Of a stretch of 6,558 nt of DNA, positions 1 through 6,557 are shown one piece after another (the stretch's first letter is position 1; each line of letters begins with the position of its first letter). Origin of the DNA: Candidatus Colicola coprequi (GTDB lineage: Bacteria; Bacteroidota; Bacteroidia; Bacteroidales; Paludibacteraceae). The position numbers and the translations under genes are program-made. The stretch spans positions 1 through 6,558 of the forward strand of contig JAGHSR010000101.1 in the NCBI GenBank assembly GCA_018065765.1, read 5' to 3'. The notes below the pieces were generated by a model. That model saw only the letters and a list, made by a program, of their open reading frames with translations, was not told the origin of the DNA and did no database searches.

Positions 1-306
1 ATGGTTAATGATATACTGCCGTATCTATATTCCCGATGAGCCAACGCATTTAGTAATGCCTCGCGCAATGCCTTATAAGGAATACTTAATCGCTCCTCAC
101 GCTGCATGTGGGTGGCACTATTACGCCCCGACAAATTTCAATGTTGTTGGAGTAATACCAAAGATGAGATAGCCACCATCCGTATTGAGGAAGGCACACA
201 ACGAGTGCATTCCATCCTTCAACTCACCTGTCGTTTTCTTTAACCCTAATAAACGTGTCTCGTCTCCCTTAATGATGTTTTCAATATCCAGTATTTTCAT
301 AATCAT
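1..306 (-). pseudogene. AlbA_2 / divergent-AAA ATP-binding protein, internally deleted remnant, cut by window edge
   Basis: This is the remains of a Schlafen-like AlbA_2 plus HATPase_c_4 protein, a family often annotated as a putative DNA-binding or transcriptional regulator with an ATPase-like C-terminus. Reading leftward from ATG at 306, about 60 codons give the AlbA_2 start: an E-x-x-x-x-x-LKKTTGELKD segment, then LCAFLNTDGGYLIFGI, matching the family pattern 'E..ELK.s...l...i.AfaNt.GG.l.fGv'. The frame stops at TAA (121-123). From about 120 down to 1 a different frame reads REERLSIPYKALREALLNAL followed by AHREY, the conserved opening of the C-terminal HATPase_c_4 domain. In intact relatives these blocks are separated by very roughly 150-250 residues, so the middle is lost and the reading frame changed. 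A canonical promoter (379-410) still stands upstream. Continuation past base 1 cannot be seen. The family call is fairly sure; its biological role is not established here. Confidence 0.75.
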
Positions 307-378
307 TTGTTTTTCATAAGTTTAACCTTTTTTTAGAGTATAGAAATGAGTTAATACCCTAGTCTTCAATTTTGCTCG

Positions 379-410
379 CAAAGATACAATTATTTCTTGA
401 TATATTCAAA
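379..410 (-). promoter_or_regulatory. Bacteroidales-type promoter for the AlbA_2 remnant
   Basis: On the minus strand TTTG (410-407) is followed by 20 bases and TATCTTTG (386-379), an exact match to the Bacteroidota -33/-7 consensus. Transcription would start near 372, leaving a leader of roughly 65 bases before the ATG at 306. Its survival suggests the broken gene may still be transcribed. Confidence 0.75.
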
Positions 411-430
411 TTATTTTCTCCTTTTCGCCT

Positions 431-442
431 GCAAAGGTACAA
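431..442 (-). promoter_or_regulatory. Orphan -7-like box (TACCTTTG) just after the WYL gene stop
   Basis: On the minus strand TACCTTTG lies at 439-432, three bases past the stop codon of the regulator. The 12-base context GCAAAGRTACAA (plus strand) also occurs at the two true promoters at 378-389 and 1443-1454. No TTTG lies 19-21 bases upstream of this copy, so it is a weak or inactive promoter at best. Confidence 0.3.
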
Positions 443-444
443 CT

Positions 445-1428
445 TTAAAGTGTCATTTTGGTGTCACATTGTATATTTTTTTTGTTTTTATATTGTTTTA
501 GCCCTTTTTCGAGAGAGTGCCGCATGTCTAAACGCAATTTTTCGGGAGCAAGAACCTCTATACTTTCACCTTGAGATCTCAGTTCTTGCACAAAGTCCAA
601 CGTAGGTGCGACAAAGTATTCAAAGACACTATATTCAGTCGTCCGCTCCACCTCTTTTTGCGAAGTGTGCAGAGGCAAAGACCGCAAATAATTAGCCGTT
701 GCTGATGTCGCCTTAATCCGTATCGTCATTGGGCGCACACGCTCATCACGTATCACACCATAATAGCCGGCAAAATATTCATCGGCATGAAAATCCTTAG
801 GCATCTTCCATGTTTTGTCCGGCAAGATAGACGCATTCCTTATTCTGTCTAACGCGTACACGCGCGGTGTTTGCTCTTCTTTGGCTGTATGCGAACCGTC
901 TGTATAATGCACCTTACCCACTACGTACCAACGTTGCTTAAATACTTTCACGCAATAAGGTTGCATTTCCAGTGTCTCGGGTTCGGTACGTTTATAACTT
1001 TGGTACTCCACCGCCAACTCCACTTGGTCGCGCATGGCTTGAATAATGGTCGTCAAATATTCCGTACCACTAGGGATGTGTTCGTAAATAATACGCTCGT
1101 GTAGTTCCTGGCTGTCTTGAATCAGATTGCTGACGGCAAACGTATTGCACAACCACGTATGCAACGTTCCTGCTTTCAAATCGTCCTCGTTAGCGATATA
1201 GTACTTGCCCGTTGAGCGGTCGCATTGGATATCCAAACCCAATTGCAGAAGGATAGCTTCTTTGTAACGGTGGAAGGCGCGTGGCTGGATATGTGTTTCG
1301 TAGGTGTCGTTTAGATAACATACTGCCCAACGGCGGTCGATGTCTGCCTTGGATATGTGCCCTGCCTCGTAAATCGTATTCACGAGCCAAACATACTTAT
1401 TAAACATTGTGCTTGCCATGCTACTCAT
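445..1428 (-). CDS. WYL-domain transcriptional regulator
   Basis: Likely a cytoplasmic DNA-binding regulator that senses a ligand through its WYL domain. With ATG at 1428 the protein is 327 residues. Residues about 8-80 look like the N-terminal winged-helix region of Bacteroidales WYL proteins (FNKYVWLVNTIYEAGHIS, then a DRSTGKYYI wing). Residues about 130-205 form the WYL domain, with RWYVVGK at 166-172 as the signature and YALDRI near 191-196 closing it. The rest, to about 312, fits the WCX C-terminal extension (MTIRIKATSATANYLRSLPL). The frame opens upstream at TTG (1446), but that codon overlaps the predicted -7 box, so a start there is unlikely. ATG at 1428, 1419 or 1407 is possible; 1419 aligns best with typical family N-termini, while 1428 directly follows an A-rich stretch. 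WYL proteins commonly control defence or DNA-damage genes, but its target is unknown. No clear terminator follows it. Confidence 0.88.
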   Translation of the reverse strand: MSSMASTMFNKYVWLVNTIYEAGHISKADIDRRWAVCYLNDTYETHIQPRAFHRYKEAILLQLGLDIQCDRSTGKYYIANEDDLKAGTLHTWLCNTFAVSNLIQDSQELHERIIYEHIPSGTEYLTTIIQAMRDQVELAVEYQSYKRTEPETLEMQPYCVKVFKQRWYVVGKVHYTDGSHTAKEEQTPRVYALDRIRNASILPDKTWKMPKDFHADEYFAGYYGVIRDERVRPMTIRIKATSATANYLRSLPLHTSQKEVERTTEYSVFEYFVAPTLDFVQELRSQGESIEVLAPEKLRLDMRHSLEKGLKQYKNKKNIQCDTKMTL

Positions 1429-1443
1429 TTTTTTTTGCCGCTG

Positions 1444-1475
1444 CAAAGATACAAATTTTATTTAATCTCTGCAAA
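1444..1475 (-). promoter_or_regulatory. Promoter of the WYL regulator
   Basis: On the minus strand TTTG (1475-1472), a 20-base AT-rich spacer and TATCTTTG (1451-1444) match the Bacteroidota consensus. Spacing and -7 box are identical to the promoter at 379-410. Transcription would begin near 1437, giving a very short leader (about 10-30 bases) depending on which ATG is used. Confidence 0.78.
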
Positions 1476-1485
1476 CTTTTTTCAT

Positions 1486-1529
1486 TGAAAACTGAGAATT
1501 TGGTAAGTGAAAACTGAGAATTTGGTAAG
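1486..1529 (+). repeat. Perfect tandem 22-bp direct repeat upstream of the WYL promoter
   Basis: Two identical, directly abutting 22-base copies occupy 1486-1507 and 1508-1529; each begins TGAAAACTGAG and ends TTTGGTAAG. The first copy lies 10 bases beyond the -33 box of the WYL gene promoter. The unit is not clearly palindromic. It could be a paired binding site for the WYL protein itself or another regulator, or a simple slippage duplication. There are no spacers between copies, so it is not a CRISPR array. Confidence 0.85.
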
Positions 1530-1735
1530 CGATTGGACAAAAATCAATGGCTCTGCAACATCGGTCTATCATCACCTTATCATCACCTTATCTCCACCTT
1601 TGGAAATTGCGCCCAACATTAAGTCACAACGGAGTTGTACGGAGGTACTACGTTCTTTGTCGAGAAAAGTGTCGTTGTAATGGGTAAGTGGGTGTTATAC
1701 GCGATTTGGAAAGATGGTTCGACTCAAATGTACAC
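1530..1735. other. Unassigned intergenic stretch between the WYL gene and the tRNA terminator
   Basis: The gene-free interval runs from 1447 to 1771. Besides the promoter, repeats and terminator listed separately, it holds a segment open on both strands. The minus frame 1694-1575 is 40 codons between stops and includes the run THYNDTFLDKERSTSVQLRC. The plus frame 1623-1742 is also 40 codons, ending at TGA 1743, and includes MGKWVLYAIWKDGSTQMYTK. Neither starts with a convincing ATG after a promoter, and I recognise no family. Either may be a gene scrap or chance. Confidence 0.35.
1568..1600 (+). repeat. Three tandem 11-bp units (two identical, one diverged)
   Basis: ATCATCACCTT occurs at 1568-1578 and 1579-1589, followed by ATCTCCACCTT at 1590-1600, which differs at two positions. 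The array lies in the gene-free stretch between the WYL gene and the tRNA. No function is apparent; replication slippage is the simplest source. Confidence 0.7.
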
Positions 1736-1767
1736 AAAAAAATGAGACTATCTTGAATAGTCCCATT
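1736..1767 (-). terminator. Intrinsic terminator of tRNA-Glu
   Basis: On the minus strand an 11-bp stem (AATGGGACTAT with ATAGTCTCATT, one G-U pair) encloses a 5-base loop (1756-1752) and runs directly into seven T residues (1742-1736). It begins 4 bases after the CCA end of the tRNA. On the plus strand the stem has an A-C mismatch and no good T tract, so it works mainly leftward. Confidence 0.85.
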
Positions 1768-1771
1768 TCTT

Positions 1772-1847
1772 TGGTAGTGCTACCCGGACTCGAACCGGGG
1801 TTTACGGCGTGAGAGGCCGTTGTCCTAGGCCACTAGACGATAGCACC
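1772..1847 (-). tRNA. tRNA-Glu (anticodon CTC)
   Basis: A 76-base cloverleaf can be drawn in full: acceptor GGTGCTA with TAGCACT, D stem GTC/GAC, anticodon stem ACGGC/GCCGT around loop CTCTCAC, a 4-base variable loop, T stem CCCGG/CCGGG around TTCGAGT, then A73 and an encoded CCA. The anticodon (plus positions 1811-1813) reads CTC and decodes GAG. The D arm GTCTAGTGGCCTAGGAC is typical of bacterial glutamate tRNAs. The first acceptor pair is G1-U72 rather than G-C. It has its own promoter (1887-1917) and terminator (1736-1767), so it appears to be a single-gene unit. Confidence 0.95.
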
Positions 1848-1886
1848 AAGGTAGATGTTCGATTGAACTTTTTCCAAAAGCGGGTG

Positions 1887-1917
1887 CAAAGGTACTGCTA
1901 TTTTTTGAATTACCAAA
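1887..1917 (-). promoter_or_regulatory. Promoter of tRNA-Glu
   Basis: On the minus strand TTTG (1917-1914), a 19-base spacer and TACCTTTG (1894-1887) match the consensus. Transcription near 1880 would give a leader of about 33 bases before the mature tRNA 5' end at 1847. The spacer ends TTCAAAAAATAGCAG, very like the spacer of the promoter at the right edge of the window. Confidence 0.82.
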
Positions 1918-1943
1918 ATATTTTTGTAAAAAATCATAAAAAA

Positions 1944-1975
1944 TTTGTGTATGTGCTTTTTTTTGAGTAACTTTG
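1944..1975 (+). promoter_or_regulatory. Promoter of the nadE-dsbD-rlmB operon
   Basis: TTTG (1944-1947), a 20-base spacer containing a T8 run, then TAACTTTG (1968-1975). Transcription near 1982 gives an A-rich leader of about 44 bases to the ATG at 2026. The -33 box lies 26 bases from that of the divergent tRNA promoter. Confidence 0.78.
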
Positions 1976-2025
1976 CAACGCAAAAAAACTAAGTTTGAAT
2001 CTAAAAAAAACATACCTTGAATATC

Positions 2026-3948
2026 ATGAATGACAATTTTGGATTTGTTCGCGTGGCAGCAGCTGTTCCTGATATGCGTGTGGCTGATTGTGCCTATAAT
2101 GTACGTGAAATCAAACAACAAATAGACGAAGCAGTCTCCGAACATGTGGAGGTGTTGTGTTTCCCTGAACTGTCTATTACCGGCTACTCTTGTGCAGATT
2201 TGTTTTTTACGAAGGCTCTGCAGCAAAACGCCATGCAATCCCTGGAGCAGATATGCGCTTACACGCGCGGGAAGCCAATTATCGTGCTTGTGGGGGCGCC
2301 ACTTAAGGTGGATAATAACCTTTACAACTGCGCTTTTGTTCTGACCGATGGTGATGTGGTTGGCGTGGTTCCCAAAATCAATCTGCCTAATACCGGTGAG
2401 TTTTACGAGAAACGTTGGTTCACTTCCGGTCGTTGCACTGTGGACGAATCGTTCCGCCCACAAATTCCTTCTGTAGAACTATGGAATGGCGATGTGCCGT
2501 TTGGTCCGGACTTGCTATTTATGACACGCCACTACTGCTTTGGTATAGAGATATGTGAAGATTTGTGGAGTCCCCTGCCTCCTTCTACGCAACTGGCAAT
2601 ACAGGGTGCAGAGATTATATTCAATCTCTCGTCATCCAATTGTGTCACCGGCAAACATGCTTTTCGTCGTCAGATGATTACCCAGCAGTCGGCTCGCGTC
2701 CACTGCGGCTATGTATATACCTCTTCCGGTGTGGGCGAATCTACGACCGATGTGGTTTATTCCGGTTCTACCTATATTGCCGAGAACGGTGACCTGCTGG
2801 AGATGGGCGATCGCTTTCAGCGTGAATCCAGTTTGATTATTTCTGAAATAGATGTGGAACGTTTGCGCACAGACCGACAACGTAATACCAACTTCACCAA
2901 AGATCAGCGTGGACATTTCCGCAAAATCAATGTGGCGCCTATTGAGGCAGAACAGAATTCTACAGAACCTGTACATCGTACATTCTCACCCACGCCTTTT
3001 TTGCCAACTAAAGCCAATGAGGATGACTATTGTTCCGATGTCTTCGCTATCCAAACCAGTGCACTGGCACGCCGTTGGGAGCATACACGTGCTGAGTCTA
3101 TTGTCATCGGTGTATCCGGAGGGTTAGATTCGACTTTGGCATTGCTGGTCGCTGTACAAACAGCCGACCAACTGAACTATGGTCGTGAACGTATCATCGG
3201 TGTCACCATGCCGGGTTTTGGTACGAGCGATCATACTCACAACAATGCTATACGTCTCATGGAACAGTTGGGTGTATCAATCCACGAAATACCTATTGCA
3301 GATATGGTCAACCAGCACTTTAGTGACATCAACCATGACCCTGCCGTGCACGATATCACCTACGAGAACGCCCAAGCGCGCATACGCACGTTGGTGCTGA
3401 TGGATATGGCCAACAAGTACAACGGGATTGTTCTTGGCACAGGCGATTTGAGTGAGCTTGCCCTTGGATGGGCAACCTACTGTGGCGACCACATGTCTAT
3501 GTATGGCATCAATGCCGGAGTGCCCAAAACTTTGGTGCGTTATATGGTGCGTTATATGGCTGCGAACTTATTTGGTGAGCAAACACGTGCCATCCTCATG
3601 GATATTGTGGCTACTCCTGTTTCTCCAGAACTCCTACCTCCGGATGAGAATGGCGATATAGCGCAGATTACCGAAGACAAGGTGGGACCATACGAACTGC
3701 ATGACTTCTTCATCTATTATTTCTTGCGCTATGGTTTTACACGTGAGAAAATAGCCTACATGGCGTCTTTGGCATTTGAGGATCAATATACGACTGAGCA
3801 AATCGATCATTGGTTGTCTGTCTTTATGCATCGTTTCTATATGCAGCAGTTCAAACGCTCGTGCCTGCCTGATGGCCCCAAGATTGTGCCCGTCAGCCTC
3901 TCTCCACGCGGCGATTGGCGTATGCCTTCTGATGTTAACGAATTGTAA
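2026..3948 (+). CDS. nadE: Glutamine-dependent NAD+ synthase
   Basis: Cytoplasmic enzyme for the last step of NAD+ synthesis: deamido-NAD+ plus ATP and glutamine gives NAD+, glutamate, AMP and PPi. From ATG 2026 the protein has 640 residues, the normal length for the two-domain form. The N-terminal nitrilase-like glutaminase carries its catalytic triad: Glu48 in FPELSITGYSCADLF, Lys117 in VPKINLPNTGEFYEKRWF, and Cys177 in IEICEDLWSP. The C-terminal synthetase has the PP-loop SGGLDS (364-369) and GTGDLSELALGWATYCGDHM starting near 471; the C-terminus is complete. An in-frame TTG at 2017 is possible, but ATG gives the usual N-terminus (GFVRVAAAVP close to the start). It is first of three co-directional genes, 21 bases before dsbD. 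A 12-base tandem repeat at 3535-3558 encodes VRYMVRYM, which fits the family pattern. Confidence 0.97.
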   Translation: MNDNFGFVRVAAAVPDMRVADCAYNVREIKQQIDEAVSEHVEVLCFPELSITGYSCADLFFTKALQQNAMQSLEQICAYTRGKPIIVLVGAPLKVDNNLYNCAFVLTDGDVVGVVPKINLPNTGEFYEKRWFTSGRCTVDESFRPQIPSVELWNGDVPFGPDLLFMTRHYCFGIEICEDLWSPLPPSTQLAIQGAEIIFNLSSSNCVTGKHAFRRQMITQQSARVHCGYVYTSSGVGESTTDVVYSGSTYIAENGDLLEMGDRFQRESSLIISEIDVERLRTDRQRNTNFTKDQRGHFRKINVAPIEAEQNSTEPVHRTFSPTPFLPTKANEDDYCSDVFAIQTSALARRWEHTRAESIVIGVSGGLDSTLALLVAVQTADQLNYGRERIIGVTMPGFGTSDHTHNNAIRLMEQLGVSIHEIPIADMVNQHFSDINHDPAVHDITYENAQARIRTLVLMDMANKYNGIVLGTGDLSELALGWATYCGDHMSMYGINAGVPKTLVRYMVRYMAANLFGEQTRAILMDIVATPVSPELLPPDENGDIAQITEDKVGPYELHDFFIYYFLRYGFTREKIAYMASLAFEDQYTTEQIDHWLSVFMHRFYMQQFKRSCLPDGPKIVPVSLSPRGDWRMPSDVNEL

Positions 3949-3969
3949 AAGTTGGTTCTAATAATACAT

Positions 3970-5580
3970 ATGAAAGTCTATAAACGCATTTTCTCTCTCT
4001 TCTTATGCGCCCTTGTTGCACTTGCATCATCAGCTCAGATTGTCGCTCCTGTTCATTGGTCCGGTGAGGTTGTGGGCGATAGCATAGATGTTACTGCCAC
4101 CATTGATGAAGGGTGGGGAATGGCTATTTTTGAAATCGAAGGTGTTGAAGCTGTCGTGGAGATGGAGTATTATGGTACTTATCGGCAGCGTTTGGCTATG
4201 ATAGACGGGCATGCTCCATCCATCCGTTTCAACGCGTGCAACGATATGATGTGTACTGCTCCCGAGGAATGGTGTTATGAGGATGTATCTACTAATACTA
4301 TCGCCCCCGCTTCCACAACTCAACAGCCCCAAGGAACCAATCTGTGGCTTATTTTCCTTTTTGGGCTTTTGGGCGGTCTGTTGGCTATCTTTACGCCCTG
4401 CGTTTGGCCAATCATTCCAATGACAGTCAGTTTTTTCCTCAAGCGAGGTGGTGGCGCTCGTGATGCAATCATCTACGGTTTATCCATTATCGTTATCTAT
4501 GTGGGGCTTGGATTGCTGGTTACCTTGTTATTTGGGGCTTCTGCTCTCAACGAATTGGCTACCAATGCGGTTGTTAATCTCTTCTTCTTCGCACTATTGG
4601 TCGTGTTTGCTCTGAGTTTCTTCGGACTGTTTGAGATCACTTTGCCTGATAGTTGGTCTACCGCTTTGGATGGGCAGGCTCGCAAGACAACCGGATTCCT
4701 CAGCATTCTGCTGATGGCGTTTACATTGGTTATAGTTTCTTTTTCGTGCACGGGCCCAATCATCGGCACTCTGCTTGTTGAGGCAGCAGGACGCTCATTA
4801 TTAGCACCTACGTTGGGTATGTTGGGGTTCGCTATCGCTTTGGCATTTCCTTTTGCGTTGTTTGCTATGTTCCCAACTTGGATGCAAAATCTGCCTAAGT
4901 CCGGCAGCTGGATGCAGTCGTTCAAAGTGACGTTGGCTTTCCTTGAATTAGCCCTATCGTTTAAGTTCCTTAGCGTGGCTGATATGGCGTATGGGTGGGG
5001 AATCCTGCCTCGTTGGCTCTTCATTGCCATTTGGATAGGGTGTTTCCTTGGATTGGGCATTTATCTGATTCGCAAGAGTTGGGTAGGTAAGGTCTTGGCT
5101 ATTATCAGTTGGGCATTCACAGCCTATCTTATCCCCGGACTATGGGGGGCACCTGTCAAAGCTATTGCTGCGTTTGCCCCTCCTGCAGAATCCACCGTCA
5201 ACTCACTACAACAAGCAGTGTTTGAGGACTACGAGGAAGGACTGCGGTATGCCCGCGAACATGATATGCCTGTACTACTTAATTTTACAGGGTATGGTTG
5301 TGTCAATTGCCGTAAGATGGAGTCGTGGGTGCTGAGTGATGAACGGGTGGAGGAACGAATGAATCACTATGTGGTGATTACACTCTATGTAGATGGACGT
5401 CAGTTGACTTCAGATGCCTCAGAAACAATAGGAGAGCGCAACTCACGCATACAACGTGAGCAGTATGGTTCCAATGCACAGCCTTATTATATCCAATTGG
5501 ATTCACATGGGCAATCTATCTCTTCACCTTGTGCATTCACTACCGATCCCGACCAGTTCCTCAATTGGTTGTTATATTGA
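3970..5580 (+). CDS. dsbD: Thiol:disulfide interchange protein DsbD (compact form)
   Basis: Inner-membrane protein that carries electrons from cytoplasmic thioredoxin to periplasmic thiol proteins. From ATG 3970 it has 536 residues. Residues 1-22 form a signal peptide with likely cleavage at SSA|Q. A short N-terminal domain keeps a CNDMMC pair (Cys90, Cys95) plus an extra Cys102. Eight membrane segments follow (about 124-393): Cys144 in TPCVWPIIPMTVSFF and Cys260 in VSFSCTGPIIG are the redox pair. The C-terminal thioredoxin-like domain has FTGYGCVNCRK (Cys444, Cys447) and a cis-Pro at NAQPYY (Pro505). All three cysteine pairs are present, so it should work. The N- and C-terminal domains look shorter than in many Bacteroidota relatives. 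TTG at 3952 is an unlikely start, since only the ATG gives a clean signal peptide. It lies 21 bases after nadE and 17 before rlmB. Confidence 0.93.
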   Translation: MKVYKRIFSLFLCALVALASSAQIVAPVHWSGEVVGDSIDVTATIDEGWGMAIFEIEGVEAVVEMEYYGTYRQRLAMIDGHAPSIRFNACNDMMCTAPEEWCYEDVSTNTIAPASTTQQPQGTNLWLIFLFGLLGGLLAIFTPCVWPIIPMTVSFFLKRGGGARDAIIYGLSIIVIYVGLGLLVTLLFGASALNELATNAVVNLFFFALLVVFALSFFGLFEITLPDSWSTALDGQARKTTGFLSILLMAFTLVIVSFSCTGPIIGTLLVEAAGRSLLAPTLGMLGFAIALAFPFALFAMFPTWMQNLPKSGSWMQSFKVTLAFLELALSFKFLSVADMAYGWGILPRWLFIAIWIGCFLGLGIYLIRKSWVGKVLAIISWAFTAYLIPGLWGAPVKAIAAFAPPAESTVNSLQQAVFEDYEEGLRYAREHDMPVLLNFTGYGCVNCRKMESWVLSDERVEERMNHYVVITLYVDGRQLTSDASETIGERNSRIQREQYGSNAQPYYIQLDSHGQSISSPCAFTTDPDQFLNWLLY

Positions 5581-5597
5581 TTTGATTATTTTTTACT

Positions 5598-6470
5598 ATG
5601 TTCTATAAGCAAGATACACCCTTCTCCTACGACACACGTGACACGCGTCGCAACACGCAATCCGCCCATCGCGGTTCACGTGACACAAAACACCAATCAC
5701 AACCCACGCAATACGAGACACGTCGTCCTCCGGAAAAGGAGATGATTTTTGGTATTCGTGCAGTTATGGAAGCTGTGGATGCGGGTAAAACGCTGGATAA
5801 AATTCTTATTCGTCGGGATATGTCATCAGCTATCGGACGCGAGTTGATGGATAAACTTACAGATAAGGGACTCACATCATCTATCGTTCAACGTGTCCCG
5901 GCTGAAAAGCTCAATCAGTTTACCGACAAGAACCACCAAGGTGTCATTGCTTTTCTTTCTCCGATTGAGTTTTACAATATAGAAGATCTTGTTGCAAATT
6001 TGTTTGACGAGGGCAAAACGCCACTCCTGATGATATTGGATGGCGTGACTGATGTTCGCAATTTCGGTGCTATCGCACGTACATGTGCGTGCGCAGGCGC
6101 TCACGCTTTAATCATAGGTACGCGCGGAAGTGCTGCTATCAATGGTGATGCTGTCAAGACATCTGCGGGGGCTTTGTACAAGCTTCCTATTTGCAAAGTA
6201 GATAATCTCCAAAATGCTATTCGATACCTTAGAGATTCAGGACTAAATATCATTGCGGCTACCGAACACGCCACACACGACTATACGGAGTCGGATATGA
6301 CATTGCCTACAGCTATCATTATGGGTAGTGAGGACAAAGGTATATATGAGGAAAACCTCCATCTTTGCACAGAAAAGGTGCGTATTCCTATGTCCGGAAC
6401 TATCGAAAGCCTTAATGTTTCTGTGGCTGCTGGCATTATGATTTACGAGGCAGTTCGACAACGTAAATAA
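5598..6470 (+). CDS. rlmB: 23S rRNA 2'-O-methyltransferase, SpoU/TrmH family (RlmB type)
   Basis: Likely S-adenosylmethionine-dependent 2'-O-methylation of a guanosine in 23S rRNA (G2251 in E. coli numbering); the exact target is inferred from the family. The 290 residues divide into an unusual polar, basic tail (about 3-46, rich in R, T, Q, D and H), a substrate-binding domain from MIFGIRAVMEAV (49) to about 123, and the SPOUT knot domain from about 140. SPOUT motifs are intact: NFGAIART (155-162), IIMGSEDKGI (240-249) and IPMSGTIESLNVSVAAG (263-279). Homologues often begin near Met49 (ATG 5742), which is a possible start, but the longer frame opens with ATG only 17 bases after dsbD, which suits operon translation. 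It is the last visible gene of the unit; no convincing terminator follows. Confidence 0.93.
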   Translation: MFYKQDTPFSYDTRDTRRNTQSAHRGSRDTKHQSQPTQYETRRPPEKEMIFGIRAVMEAVDAGKTLDKILIRRDMSSAIGRELMDKLTDKGLTSSIVQRVPAEKLNQFTDKNHQGVIAFLSPIEFYNIEDLVANLFDEGKTPLLMILDGVTDVRNFGAIARTCACAGAHALIIGTRGSAAINGDAVKTSAGALYKLPICKVDNLQNAIRYLRDSGLNIIAATEHATHDYTESDMTLPTAIIMGSEDKGIYEENLHLCTEKVRIPMSGTIESLNVSVAAGIMIYEAVRQRK

Positions 6471-6526
6471 TGCACTATTGATAATCAGTAAGTTACAAGG
6501 TTTTTTGCATAAAACATCAAATAAAT

Positions 6527-6557
6527 TTTGCCAGTTCAAAAAAAGGCAGTACCTTTG
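6527..6557 (+). promoter_or_regulatory. Promoter at right edge, probably for a stable RNA gene outside the window
   Basis: TTTG (6527-6530), a 19-base spacer and TACCTTTG (6550-6557). By my count the spacer matches that of the tRNA-Glu promoter at 14 of 19 positions, sharing TTCAAAAAA and GCAG next to the identical -7 box. This likeness suggests a tRNA or rRNA gene starts downstream. The gene itself is not visible. Confidence 0.75.

Noticed and set aside
1429..1446. TTG start for the WYL regulator
   Set aside because: The codon overlaps the predicted -7 box, so it would not be in the transcript.
1486..1529. CRISPR array
   Set aside because: There are only two copies, directly abutting with no spacers, and no cas genes.
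1..1771. Intact defence island
   Set aside because: A WYL regulator and an AlbA_2 remnant fit such a setting, but no effector gene is visible and the ATPase is broken.
1825..2463. 212-codon open frame on the minus strand over the tRNA and nadE start
   Set aside because: It runs through the tRNA gene and antisense to a well-conserved nadE; its translation shows no family features.
3535..3558. 12-base tandem repeat inside nadE
   Set aside because: It encodes VRYMVRYM, which follows the V-R-x-x-V-R-Y pattern usual for the family, so it is probably not an insertion.
4497..5060. 187-codon open frame antisense to dsbD
   Set aside because: It mirrors the membrane-segment codons of dsbD, and no promoter or known motif supports it.
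6471..6526. Terminator after rlmB
   Set aside because: There is a T6 run at about 6501-6506, but no stable stem precedes it; the TGATAATCA palindrome has too small a loop.
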